Positions 12,001-23,842 of a stretch of DNA of 64,000 nt are shown here, in pieces; within the stretch, counting starts at the first letter, position 1, and the number at the start of each line of letters is the position of its first letter. Under the pieces are notes generated by a model. The model was not told the DNA's origin and did no database searches. It saw only the letters and a list, made by a program, of their open reading frames with translations. Source of the DNA: Pyrocephalus nanus (taxonomy: Eukaryota; Chordata; Aves; Passeriformes; Tyrannidae); contig CM076277.1 of assembly GCA_038380795.1 (NCBI GenBank), forward strand, positions 4,369,501-4,433,500, read 5' to 3'. The position numbers and the translations under genes are program-made.

Positions 12001-12148
12001 AATCTGCAGAGGTATATGTGTATAACACACCAATGTGGCTTCTTTGTTCAAATGTTTTCTAACACCCCCTAAGCCCCTTCTGAGGAACCAGAACTCAGCA
12101 TGCCACTGAAACCCAGGGGCATCCTTGGACCCTCAGACACCTCAGCAC
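12001..12148. other. Short unique stretch
   Basis: Nothing recognised between the AT palindrome and the A/C-rich tract. Confidence 0.5.
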
Positions 12149-12270
12149 TAAAAAGAAAACCAAAACTCGAAAAAAAAGCACCACCAAAAAAAAAGCCAAA
12201 ACCCCCAAACAACTAAAAATAAAAATAAAACAAAAACAAACACACAAAACCACAAAAACCCCAAACCAAC
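12149..12270. repeat. A/C-rich low-complexity tract
   Basis: Plus strand nearly all A and C, with irregular A4-9 runs separated by one to five C. There is no fixed period. It may descend from a retrotransposed poly-A tail, but no donor element is visible beside it. Confidence 0.85.
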
Positions 12271-14164
12271 TTCTTTGTCACTGATCTAAAAATACAAAGA
12301 GCTCCAATGCATAGTGACTCGTTCATGGGGCCTCAGAAGAGGTTGTCATCACAGGCTGCTTCTCCCACCCCACCTGTGGGTTCAAGGCACTGTACAGAGG
12401 AGGAGAAGGATGGCAAATGGTCACCAAAACCTCCTGCCATGGCCAGTGGATGTCCCAGCCCAGTGATTTCTCTTGCTCACAAAGAAAAGGTTTTTCACTA
12501 AACATTCCAGTGTGGTTCCTGCAGTGTACCAGCAGTTGTTAATAAAAGACATGCTTTCCCCTGGGCTTTGTCAGCTCTGCACTTCAAAGCTCATTTTACA
12601 CACAGGCCGATGCTGTATTTTAAAAAGGGAATGTTAACATGAGCTCTTTAGTCAGTTGAATAAAAGTATCAGAAGCCCCCTCTCCCTCCCTCTTCCATCA
12701 AATTTAAAAAAAAAAAACAACAAAACCTCTTGGCAGCCTGTGATGGATTTAACATTATTATTGTTTTCCTTATCCATCTTCACTACTCTGCAGCTCCCAG
12801 GACTTGTGCTGCCCCACCAATATCCCCCCTTGATGCTCTGGCTGCAAATTCCTCCCACCTTGGTTTGTGTTTTGGGGCTCCCAGGCAGGACCCCACTGTC
12901 AGCTCACAGCCAGCCCTGAGTTCTCCAGTGAGACCATCACAGGCACTCCACATTTTGGGGTGAGCCATCCTCAAGACACCACAAAGCTCCCAAGGTGTGC
13001 TTTGTTCAAGCAGAGGACAGTTGGTATTGTCTGGCAGCAAAATTTAGGAAATACTTTCCCAGAAGCGAGGGGGTGCTCTTATCACTATCCAAATGCTCTT
13101 CCTTCCAACTAAAAGGGAAGTTTAAAAGGTAAGCAAAGAGCACACTGCCATCCTGCTTCCTTAACAGAGCCACAGGGAGACACTGGAAGGGAGAGACAGG
13201 AGCATACCCTTTGCAGGGTAGGGAGAAATCCCAAGCTCTATGCATGTGATTTTTTTTTTCCATTGCAAAATAAAAACTGAGACCAGCTGACACAGACCAA
13301 GGAATGAGAGTTAATTACCAGTGTGCCCAGGGGGTGTTTGATGACCTCAATTTTTTCTCTGTTAAACACAGGTTTATGCTGATATGGGCTGTCTCAGACA
13401 GACAGGTTGGAGGTGGGGAATGCTGCCCAGACAGGTGGAGGGCTGGCAATTCCCATTTCCTGGTGGGAATTTCTGTCATACCTCTTGTTTGGGTTGCTCT
13501 GCAGATGGCATCTCATGCTGTTCTTCACCACCAAGCTCTCCAACTGCTCCCTTTCACAGTGGGCACAAAAACAACGTGGACCCACCAGCCCTGCACGGGG
13601 ACAGTGGTCCAGATGGTCCAGAACCATCTCAGACCCTTTGTTAGGGGATTTTTCTATCTATGGGAACTCTGGGCAGCCTCAATCCAGCAACATCTCCCAG
13701 CCCTGGTCAGAAGGGATCTGCTTTCTCTCTCATGGGAGAAAAACACTTTCACCCTCTCTAGTCTCTGGACAAAGCCCATGTGCCCACAAACTTCAGCTGT
13801 CAGCTGAAGCACAGCATCAGCATTGTGTTTTGGTACAAAGCACAAGCCATTTCATCTTTGTGTTTCCTTTTGAAAACCTTTTTTGGGGTTTCCCCTTACT
13901 CAATGGCACCTCCGTGGAGGTTGTGTCCTGCAGGGAGATGCTGCTCCCAGCAAACCACCATGGAGAGGACCCAGCTCTCAGCTGCCACATCAACAGTGGT
14001 GGGCAGGTGCTTCAGGCTCTGTGAGCCACATTTTGGGGGGAAAACATCTGATTTAAGGGATGAATCACTGAGGTATCAGAACAGGCCAAGCAAAACTGGC
14101 TGAGTGTGTACACAAAGAGCCAGGCTCCTTTTACAGCCAGAGAAGAAACCCCTCATAACAATAA
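12271..14164. other. Gene-free unique sequence
   Basis: Several long open frames (12656-12919, 13304-13807, 13407-14024) overlap in different phases and on both strands. The 205-codon frame at 13407-14024 contains no domain or motif I recognise and no matching splice pair. I therefore treat the interval as non-coding. Confidence 0.45.
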
Positions 14165-14206
14165 CCCTAAACACCTAAACACCTAAACATCTAAACACCT
14201 AAACAT
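14165..14206. repeat. 8-bp tandem repeat, unit ACCTAAAC, five copies
   Basis: Five consecutive 8-base units (ccctaaac, acctaaac, acctaaac, atctaaac, acctaaac). The unit contains CCTAA, reminiscent of but not identical to the vertebrate telomere hexamer CCCTAA. Confidence 0.92.
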
Positions 14207-16990
14207 CATGTGCTGTCTACTACTAGACTCTCAGAGAGGTGTAGGGACCCAAGCAAAGAACAACTCTTGAAGCCACAAAATCAAAGGAGAACTAAGGGAA
14301 AAATATATTACTACTAGTTATTTGGACAGTTAATTACAATGATATATATTAAGCTTATATTTACTGTAATTGTTGAATAATTTATATCACCATGAAGCTG
14401 ACAGAAACTGTAAAAATCATTTTAAAGAATTGTCGTTTCTTTAAAGTGCTTGGAATGTGCGAGAAGTGCTTTGTAAGATACATTGAAAGATTCTAAATCT
14501 AATTATAACACTAAGTTACCTTAAGCTCTGTTTAGGCTAATACTTTTTTCTAGCAATTAGAAAGCAGTTGATGATGCAATTACACTTTCATGTATAACTT
14601 CTTCACAACCAATATAAGTTTTTATTAAAAAATAATCAGAAAATATAATATGTGAGAAGTAGTTACATTAATGTTTTTCTATCATTTTCTCCAGACACAT
14701 TTTGTATCTCCAGTGCAGGAGCTGCATAACAAAAAGGTAGGGTGAAGTGAGAAAAAAAGGAAGGAAAAGAGTCAAGACAAGCAATTAATGCATGGTAACT
14801 CCTCAGGAAGGATTATCTCAGCCTCCATCAGAGGTGCGTGAGGTTAAGGTGAATTTCGAATGAAGAACAATATCACACATGAGATTAAGAAGATTAAAAG
14901 TCAAAAAACAGAATAAAAATTCCTAATGACATTTTGTTTATTTTCCAGATCTCACGATATAAAGATTCTGCTTCAGTGGGTTGTGGGGAGGGGGTTGGTT
15001 TCTTTTTTTTCTTTCCCCACTTCATTTCCTGAACTGGCAGCTTTGGAGCAGCAACCAAAACCCCTTTGGAAAAGCTTTGTCTTTAGACAAAGGCCAGAGC
15101 CAAGTTCCCTCCCTCAAACATCCAGGAATCTGCCCTGGATCCACCTTGCATCCTGTGGGATTCAAGGTAATCCCAAACGAGCCCATTTAGCCCCAGCAGC
15201 CTTGGGACAAGAAAGGCAGACAAAGGATTTGTGTCAAGATCCAAAGGAAGCAACTTTCCAAGTCACCCTGAAACTGGTATATTCTTTCCTGGCAGGTTGT
15301 ACCAGCCTTGCCTCCTCCTCTTTTCTCTTTTGCTTTTCCACTTGGACCAGACTTCCAGCTGCCCAGCCTGTCCAAAAATGTCAGTCAGCTCTGAAAAGGG
15401 TCATTTAGATAATTAAGAACAGCTAGAACGTGAATAGTTAAGATTTATCAGTGGATTAGGAAATAGCAGATTAACAAAAAAAAATAAAATAAAATTGAAG
15501 ACCACACCACCACTCACCACTAATAAATGTTTCTCTCCAGAACATGAAAATCTTATGCAAAGAAGCATTCATTATCATCCATCATGGTACTCCTGCAGCA
15601 TCAGCACTGTACCCTGGGACTGCATGATCCCAGGGATGCAGAAGTCTATCTCTTGTTTTGAAATGAGCAAATTCTTCCTAAATCTTTATCCCACACTCAC
15701 TTTCCGTGCTCTTTTACAGTAATTGCACTCCCCTGAATTCCCCAACATTACTGCTGTTGGTTTCCATCAACAGGAGAGAACTTCAGGACATGGCCAAAGG
15801 CTGGAATCTTCTGACAGCCTCAGGTCTATTTTACTGAAAGATGCACAAATGTACAATAAAATATTTAAGCAGCCATTTACCCACTGAAGCTCAAGGGATG
15901 CCATCAGCTTCAGTGGTGGAGACTGGAAACCAACATCAGGCTCCTGTCCAGAACTGCCTTTAGGCTGCAACCACAGGGACCATTCCAGCACCACCACGCT
16001 GCAGGTGCAGGCAGCCCTTCCTCCAGGAAACATCAGCTGAGGGATGCAGAGCCCCTGTGATGCCTGCACACACCACCAGAGCATCTCCAGATTGCTAATT
16101 AAGCACTGCTCAGGCAGTGAATTGGCAGATGTGGTGCTGGACAGGTCTTGCATCTGCTGACACGAGTATCCCTGCTCTGCAATTCATATGGGAGGAAGAG
16201 CAGTGGGTACCAATTCTGGTCACTTTTGTTTACTGTAATTTACAGGTTTAAATATTTATCTTACTGATGTGTTATTGTGGTTCTAGAAGGGAAAAAGTAC
16301 TTCATCAGTATTCATCAGAATAAAAAAAACAAAAAAAACCCACAAACACCTAGCTTTTTAAATCCAGCATTAAACAGAATATGCAGATTTCCATGTCTTC
16401 CCACAGCGTCCTCAGCTTTGGGAACAGACAGTTGTTACCGTGGTCAATGGCCAACACTCAGGTTGTCAAAGCTGGGTAGAGGAGGACCAACCAAACACAC
16501 TGACCCCCGTGCCCTGCAGCAATTATTTCTTTTCCCTTCATGCTCAGAGATGTGACCAGTTAAAAAGACACAGGGAATTCATGTAGTGAGCAGATCCACC
16601 GGGTAAGCAGATGGAAGCATCGACACAACCTTCAGAAACTGTGCTGGCAGAAGTGCCTGGAGGCACAGGGCAGGTACGGAGCAGCTGAGGAGGATTTCCA
16701 AGGAAACACTGAACTGGGAGGGAAATGAGGGAGAGGACAGAGAGCACGGGGCCAAGGGGAAGGGTCATGCAGGGCTTCAGGGAGATGGCCTGGGAGCAAA
16801 GGCAGGAAGAAAAGCCGAGAGAATCAGAAGGAAGTGAAAGATGCACAGCAGAATGTCCAGAGAAATCAAACGAAATGACCCCGCTGTGCTTTCCACGGGT
16901 ACCGGGTGAGCTGAACAGCCAGGGTGGCACCACTGCCCATGGAAACCACGGACCTGAGGGCAGGGATATGTGCCTGCAACATTCTCCACT
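14207..16990. other. Gene-free; AT-rich unique block then mixed sequence
   Basis: 14280-14690 is AT-rich, non-repetitive and dense in TAATTA-like motifs. 14926-15408 contains an open frame of 160 codons with no recognisable domain. A 15475-15497 A-rich run and a 16321-16340 A-rich run are simple sequence. 16600-16980 is richer in GC and purines, with no identified origin. Confidence 0.45.
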
Positions 16991-17148
16991 GAAAGGGTGG
17001 TCAGGCTCCCAGGGAGGTGGGGAATCACCATCCCTGGAGGTGTTCAAGGAACTACTGGATGTGGCACGCTGGGCTGGGTGACAAGGTGGTGATTGGTCAA
17101 AGATTGGACTCAGTTCTGGAGGTGTTTTCCAACCTAAATGATTCTGTA
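16991..17148 (+). mobile_element. CR1 LINE 3' fragment, sense
   Basis: The order gaaagggtggtcaggc, then cagggaggtggggaatcacc, then ccctggaggtgttcaagg, then aaggtggtgattggtcaa, ending ttttccaacctaaatgattc, is a CR1 3' end of a subfamily different from the two common types in the window. A short internal deletion removes the 'attggaacaggctgc' region relative to the usual pattern. The 5' side is truncated. Confidence 0.88.
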
Positions 17149-17759
17149 ACATCAGTGCAATGCAACTTCAGTAATACCCCCAATAAATCCCAACAGTTTC
17201 ACTTGCTGACTCCAGGGAAAACCTCACTGCAAGGAGCAGCCAGGCCACACTGAGAACCCAGGCTGGACCAGGGCTCCGAAAGGAGACATCCCTGGTGGAG
17301 ATGCAGACTCAGGAGTCTGCTCAGCACAGATGGGAGTTTGAGATTGTGGAATTAAATCATATGGGGCTTCCAGAAGTGTCTGTTATTTACAGATGAAAAG
17401 CCAAAACCACAAGCGATGTTTCCACAGAGCAGTGTTTAGGATTAGCTGACATCTTCCTACAATCAGACAGCTGCTGGGATGTCCTCTGTTTCCTTGTGTG
17501 AGGTTTTCTTGGGCACATTTTGTTGGGAAATCCAATCAAATGCTTTTGATTTTTCAAATACAGCAAAACCCCAGAGGCTGCACAGAGAATGAGACGTTCA
17601 ATGAACTCCTGAAATTAAGTGTGAGTGTGACCTGAACAGCAGCTGGAAGCACTGGCAACAGAAAACATTTACAGGCAAAGGAGTGATGAGACAGGCAGTT
17701 TAAATTACTCCAACCTTATCTGAAAGAAGGTTTGAAGAAGAGTTAGGAGAACTTATTCT
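17149..17759. other. Gene-free unique sequence
   Basis: Nothing recognised apart from scattered short A/T runs. Confidence 0.5.
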
Positions 17760-17985
17760 AACAAATTGGAACAGATTGCCCAGGGATGCAGTAGTTTTCC
17801 CATCACTTCATATCTTTCAGAGGAGATTGAGTTTTATATACACATACACACATTTTCATTCCAGGTCAACCAGAAGTTATTGGGATGGATACATCTGTGA
17901 GTGAAATCCTGTGACTTGTGTTATACAAGAAGCTAGCCTAGGTTATAACATTAATCTCTCTGCTTCTCCCAAAAACCTATGGCTG
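17760..17985 (+). mobile_element. Ancient CR1-type LINE 3' fragment, sense
   Basis: A highly decayed copy retains scattered but ordered landmarks of an old amniote CR1 3' end. These are ggaacagattgcccaggga, ccatcacttcatatctttcag, tcaaccagaagttattggg, tgaaatcctgtgacttgtgt and tataacattaatctctctgc. The level of decay and the subfamily type place it well before the avian CR1 copies nearby. The exact edges are uncertain. Confidence 0.7.
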
Positions 17986-18335
17986 AACTAATAACTCCAT
18001 CTGGAATTGGGGAAAAAAAAAAAAAAACACAAACCAAAAATACTTCCTTTTAATTATAGCAGCAATTCAGCCTATGAACGTACTGAAATCCAAGACAAAA
18101 TTATTAGGTTTTATACACATTAAGTAAGAATATACAACCACTGAAGCTTAAATAATACTTAATTGCAACTGTAAATAAATTATGGTATGCTATATAACTG
18201 CTTTAAAAATCCACACTTAATATCTGATAAAGAACATGAGCCAAAAAAAAGAATCAAATCTCCCAAATTCCTGAGACAATGCATATATATTTTTACAATG
18301 AGTTCCCGTGAAAAATAATGCCTATTTTAAGTAGG

Positions 18336-18366
<31 letters not shown>

Positions 18367-19073
18367 AGCAGTTTCCTAACACAAAACTAGATACCAGTTC
18401 TGGAAGCTGAAGAATTCCAAGAACACTTTTCATATTTGCCCACTTTGAAGTTCTTGTACCAGAATGTTGAAGCTTCGTGTTCTTTTTTCTGTAAGCTTTT
18501 GGGAGCCCTGGATGGCTCTGGTGCTGGCACTCAGATCTCCACTGTGTGCAGAAGCTGGGGTAGCACCAGGGTCACCATGAATCCTCAACACTTTTACAGA
18601 GCATAAAATCTAACAGACCCAAGGAATATGATGGCAGGGGCCATAAATATAAAAATTAACTACGGGAGCACTCTGTCATCAAACAGGGATCAAGGAACAG
18701 GCTAAAAGGCTGCCATTGGATCACGAAGCTGTCAAAATAATTGAGGTAATTAGTGACCTGTGGTGTTGATGAGTTTGCTGGCTCTCTTGTAGATCTTGTG
18801 TATGAGCTCATGGGTCATGCTGTCTTTGGGTTGCACAGTCATTCTCTGCCTCGTGTCAACACCCATATTTCTGCAAGTGCACCCCACTCAGTAGCTGCAA
18901 TTTTTGTTTTGCTGAAAAGCTTCAGGCTGCCATGAAGATATCAGAGCAAATCATCACATTTTATTTAAAAATATCTACTCATGTAAGCTTGCCCTGTGTT
19001 TCCCATGTTTGAAAACCCGGGGAGTTAATGGGTGAGACACGTTCAAACACCTGGATTTCTTTTACTGCCTCAC
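17986..19073. other. Gene-free, AT-rich sequence with long A runs
   Basis: Contains 15 A at 18013-18027 and 28 A at 18336-18363. A minus-strand frame ending at 18750 reads well for about 40 codons (RQRMTVQPKDSMTHELIHK in its middle). Its acceptor is weak and its phase disagrees with the candidate at 19074-19174, so I list it only as a remark. Confidence 0.5.
18336..18363. repeat. Poly-A run, 28 bases
   Basis: Uninterrupted adenine homopolymer. No retrotransposon body precedes it, and the upstream AT-rich DNA shows no element I recognise. Confidence 0.97.
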
Positions 19074-19174
19074 CAGTTCAAAATCTGAGTTATCTGGAAA
19101 ATCTCTCCCTGTATTTAGTGAGATAACAAACTCCAGCCCTCCAGAACGAGCCCTCATTCCACAGCACAGAGGGG
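19074..19174 (-). CDS. Candidate internal coding exon (33 codons), gene unknown
   Basis: On the minus strand a strong pyrimidine tract (CTTTTTGTCTTTTTGCAG) ends just before 19174, and a donor (CTG then GTGAGG) follows 19074. The 101 bases begin with two bases completing a codon, then 33 sense codons, leaving in phase 0. The peptide includes GGLEFVISLNTGRDFPDNS and ends SDFEL. It is moderately polar, with one short beta-like stretch. If the donor is ignored the frame stops three codons later, so it could also be a chance frame. It is phase-compatible with the minus candidate at 1534-1620, but 17 kb apart. Gene identity unknown. Confidence 0.3.
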
Positions 19175-22100
19175 CTGCAAAAAGACAAAAAGCTCCATTG
19201 TCTGCAGTGCTTGAAATGGCACATCCTGACCCAGCAAGGAGCTGCACAAAGTGAAAGGTCTGAGAAAAGCATTAGGCTGGGAGACAAAGTCCCAAAGTGG
19301 CTGGTAGGAGACAAAAAACAGGGTTGAAAACAGAGGTATAGCCAGTATGTGGGAGCCACAGGGCAGCAAAAAATAGTAAACCATAAATTAAAAACAGGCA
19401 CATAGTACAAGAGGCAGTGGTTAGGAGGTGGATTTCAGCCTCTGTCTTGGCTAGATGAAGGATGTTTAGATGAGATCCCAGCAGTCAGATCACAAGATGA
19501 AGGGAAAAGTTAGGTGTGTTACCCAGGAGAACACAGTGCTTGCTACACACCTTCTGTACCCTCTTGAATTTCTCTTCTGAAGCCAATGGAAATAAATAAC
19601 CCTCTCTTACAGTGAGGGGGGAAAAAAAGTGCTGCCTTTTTTTTTTTTCCCCAAAAATGGTAAATCAGAATGTTTAATCAAAAGATTAATTTGGCAGTAC
19701 AAATAAAGCTGTGAACACCTTTCCACAGGGAAATTAGGAGATCTCAGAAAGCCACAGCTGGCCCAAGAGACTCTCATCTCAAGAGCCAAGGAGATATCAC
19801 TAAGGCTTCTCAAATCCCAGACCGTGTAAGAGCCTACAACATCTCTCCTCACCATTTACTGTGCTAAAATCAGCCTCTGAAGAAGACAGGGTGCTCTCTC
19901 GATGCATTAGCTTTCATTTCTGATACAACAATTTCTTGTGCCCCTTTTTCCATATGACTTCATTCTGTGAGCCATCTCTCTGAGGTATGTTAGTGGAATT
20001 TGGGAGTCATCCCATTAAAAGCAAAATCCTATCAGTGGAGGGCAGATGCAAATGAAAGTCGAGGAGAAATGGTCACACTGTAACCTGTTTTATCAGCCTG
20101 AAGAGAATCTGCAGCATCCCTAAAAAGTCTAAGGCAGCTCTAACTCACTCACAGCAATACCTGGCCAGGTCACAGCACCAAGATGAGCAGAGCTGCTCCT
20201 GCACCCAGGGGCTGCAAGGACTTTTCCAGGCTCACCTAGAAATCCTAGAGAAGAACTGGAGAATCAACCCTGGCTCTTCCTGTAGGGAAGCACCTTCCCT
20301 TTCTCCATGCTGCTCTCTCACACTGTGAAAGTTCTCTCTGCCTCATGCTGCCTTCCCCCTTTCATGAGCATAAAGCATGGCACATGCAATTCATCTCTGA
20401 AATTAACACAATCACTTTTTATACACTGTGTATAAAGTCAGAATCACATTTCCCTGAAACTGTGAAAACTCTCTCACGCCACGGCCACCTGATGTCCCAG
20501 ATGCTTTCTTCACTTTCCACTTCACACACAACTTTGCTGCATGTCAGCCCCAGGACTCCACCTCAGACACTGCCCAGGATGAGACAATGCAGGAACTTCA
20601 GGGAAAGGTGTTTTATGTTTAAATGGCAGCCTCTGAGCAGATCCCAAACAACTCACACCAGGCACTGAGCAGTTACAGTGCAAGTCCACTGTGACACTGC
20701 ACCCGCCAGCACTATAAACCTGCAGACAGGATTTACTCTAAAATAAAAAAAAAAAAACCACCAACAAAACAAAAACAACAGCAACAAAAAAGAAAGCAAG
20801 CTGAATATGTGGTGTATTTTACAACACTTGGGAAGAAAGAGGGAGATAATAAATCTGGGAGCCAGTAGCCACAGCAACAAATTGCATTTCTGCTCTGGAT
20901 GGCTTTTCCCTTCCCATCAACAGCAATTACTGGGCACCTTAGGGTAATACAGCAAAGTTTATGTTGCTTCTATGGCAAAGTTCTTTTCACAAGGCTAATT
21001 TATTTCATGTGTGCAAGGTGCTGATTCATTGCAGCACATTCCTGGGGGTCTGATCATGACAGCCACGGAACACACAAAGGGAAAAGCCCTGGACACAGCT
21101 CGTCCTGCTCTGTTGGTTGGGTTTTTTTTCTGATACCAATTAAAGCCCAGCACAGTAAGCTTGGGAGAGAGATGCCTTCCCTGACACTCCTAGGAACAGG
21201 GGAAAGGAAGCAAAGATAAAAGTGTTTGGGGGATGCAACTGGGGGTGAAAGGAGATGTAGGCTTTTACCTGACAATGTCAGTCCCAATAAAGGTTGAGAA
21301 ACCACCTGGATGCTGCTTGAAGAAATAATAACGAAGAAATAGCTGTGCTTCCTTCTGCTCTTCAAAGGCTGCCTCCAAACCACTCCAAATTCTCTCTGTA
21401 CTGCTGCAGTGCCATCAGGCCTAACAAGGGGCTAGGATTCTGGTTTCCACAGTTATTATCCAAAGGAATTTTGTGAAGAACTAAAGTCGATGTGCTTTCA
21501 AAACATCCGAGTGAACACATCACTGATCCCCCACTCCACACACTGGAAGACAAGTCCAGCACTGAACAAGGTGTAGCACTTATTGCTCTGTCCTAGGGCT
21601 TGTAAAACCACTGAAACATCTTCCCAGGCACTTTGCAAAGGGCTTTAAAGCAGAAGCTAAGGCAGAAGTGAGTACTAAACCAGGCATGGCAGGACAGACC
21701 CTCCGAGCTCCAACAAGACCCAGCAGCTCTCACTGCTGGATTTTAGCTTTTGCTATCTTCTAGGCCCTCAAGATTTTCTGTTTCCAAGGGAATGGCCTTC
21801 AGGTGCCAAGCTAACAGCTAGAACCAACTGTGTGACATCAGGCTGCATGCAGGTGCATTCATCCAGCTGGTGGGAAAAGCGGTGGGAAACCCTGCTGCCC
21901 AAAAGGGCGATTTATCACCCCTGGAACAAAGTCCCTCCAGGCCAGCACAGCTTCCAGCACACTCTCAGCAGGCAGGGTCAGCTCTGCAGGCTGCAAATAA
22001 GGCACTGCCTGTCTTAATGAGAAGGCAGCAGTGGTGGAAAGAGCCATCTCCACACCACAGTTAATAATTAGAGTTGACAGAAGGGATTTGTCTCGTTTTC

Positions 22101-23506
22101 TAAATATTTTGCAGGGAAGCTGAGAGTTCATCTCTGTGAACCAGAGGGTGAATTGCAAGCAGGATGAAGAGCTGTGTGCTCACATTCAGCAGCAATCATG
22201 TTCTGTTAGCTACAGGACATGCAGTGGCTGGATGATCCACCAGGATACCAAACATCACCTGTGACAGCTTCACGTGCTACTTTCCTTTCCTTAAACACAC
22301 TCTTATAACTGCCTATGAACCCTACATGGCACCTATTTCATCCTCCCTCAATCTCAAAATACGTGTGGAGCTAAAAGTGTCCGTCCATCCCTGTCCAGAT
22401 GTGCCACCTGCTTCTCTGCCCAGGTAGGACAGATCACCTGGAGGCACCTTGCCTTCCTACTGGCAGTGCACACACATTGGATCCATCAAACACAGCCTTC
22501 ACTTCGCTCCCACAAACCTCCTTCTCCAGCCAGGACTACCAGAATGAATCTCTCATTTCTGCTGATTTTATTATAATGGCTTGTTTTCATGCTAAATTTG
22601 TTAAACATTGTGATCTCTCCAGAAAGAAAATGTAACACTTTATTCCCTCACAGTCCTGGGAATAAACCCAACTTGCCAAGACAAAGCATAAGGGCAAACA
22701 CAGAAGCCTTTACATTCACTGGGATGAAAATTAAGCCCTAGGAAAGGCAGCCAGTCACACTGTAGTCCACATTCATGGAGGGAAAACTGCAAGTGGGATT
22801 TAAAAGGACCTTCTATTTATCTTTGTACTGCCTGTGCTCCATCTGCATATAATTGCTTATGTCTACAGATGCTGTAATGCTTGTCAAAGGCTGTATTCTT
22901 ACCCACACTGGCTCTCCCTTTCAGCTGGCAGGAAATTCTCATTGCTTTACAAACTATACACAGCCATTTAGCATTTAATAATTCAAATTGTAACACAACA
23001 TTTGATGGAAAATAGTCATTATGGATTTATAACACAATGCAGGTAGCTGAAGTACACAGATTTCAGCATTTCAGGAAATGGGTGCTATTTTCAAACAGAG
23101 TTAATCCTATAAGAAAAAAAAAATCTATAATATTATCCATAATCTTTCCTTGCTGCATGTGTCTATGGGGTCTGGTTGATTCCCTCCCCCCTCTTTTTAA
23201 TGCTCAAACTACTGAGTTATAGCAGAACATTTTTCTATACTATGAGCCTTATTTACATACTGTAAATAACTGTGAATGCAATAAAATTGTGGTACAAATA
23301 ACATGAAATAATGCCTCAATTTGCAGTTGTTTTACATCAGTATAGTTTATAGCAGTGTTTCCTGTAGACTTCAGAACAAACAAATAAAAAGACAAAGACT
23401 AAAACTTTGCTATTCCCCACACCCCAGTGTGGCTTCTAACCCACTCACCAGCACTAAGGTTACTCACCACTTAAATAACATTAAAAATCAAAGACCATTT
23501 ATGATT
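19175..23506. other. Gene-free unique sequence
   Basis: Mostly unique DNA. Simple sequence lies at 19617-19652 (A then T runs) and 20739-20800 (A/C-rich). Tiny minus-strand segments bounded by splice-like sites occur at 20236-20279 and at about 21270-21313, but they are too short to support. No transposon fragment recognised. Confidence 0.45.
20739..20800. repeat. A/C-rich low-complexity tract
   Basis: Runs of A broken by single C, CC or G on the plus strand, similar in character to the tracts at 12.2, 24.4 and 62.6 kb. Confidence 0.85.
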
Positions 23507-23842
23507 CCTTCCAGTAACTGAAGGAAGCTGACAAGAAAGATGGAGAGAGACTATTTACAAGGGCCTGGAGTGACAGGACAAGGGGCAATGGCTTCACACT
23601 GACAGAGAGTAGGGTTAGATGGAATATTAAGAGGAAGCTCTTTACCATGAGGGTGGGGGGGCCCTGGCACAGGTTGCCCAGAGAAGCTGTGGTTGCCCCA
23701 TCCGTGGAAGTGTCCAAGGCCAGGTTGGAGAGGTCTTGGAGCAACCTGGGCTAGTGGAAGGTGTCCCTGCCCATGGCAGGGGGTGGGACTGGATGATCTT
23801 TAAGGTCCCTTCCAACTCAGGCCATTCTACGGTCCTTCGATC
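23507..23842 (+). mobile_element. CR1 LINE 3' fragment, sense (about 335 bases)
   Basis: One of the two longest recent copies. The order is ccttccagtaactgaagga, tggagagagactatttacaa, gtgacaggacaaggggcaat, ccctggcacaggttgcccag, gtgtccaaggccaggttgga, gtgtccctgcccatggcagg, ggatgatctttaaggtccct, and an attctacgg tail. Stops in all frames leave no coding capacity. It aligns over its whole length with the copy at 54170-54542 in the same orientation. Confidence 0.96.

Noticed and set aside
13407..14024. 205-codon open frame on the plus strand
   Set aside because: Longest of the moderately long frames, but it has no domain, no signal or membrane pattern and no matching splice pair. Other frames over the same bases are also open, as expected by chance in GC-moderate DNA.
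14165..14206. CRISPR-like or centromeric repeat
   Set aside because: The units are contiguous 8-mers without spacers and the array is only 42 bases long.
16544..17152. 202-codon open frame on the minus strand
   Set aside because: Its N-terminal part is the antisense of a CR1 fragment. The remainder is Ser/Pro-rich with no recognisable domain.
18336..18363. Poly-A run as the tail of a processed pseudogene or SINE
   Set aside because: No gene-like or SINE-like body precedes it on either strand and no target-site duplication is visible.
18750..18870. Minus-strand frame of about 40 codons ending TTGH-stop
   Set aside because: The peptide is attractive, but the acceptor lacks a pyrimidine tract. 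Its phase does not fit the neighbouring candidate at 19074-19174, and the opposite strand is equally open.
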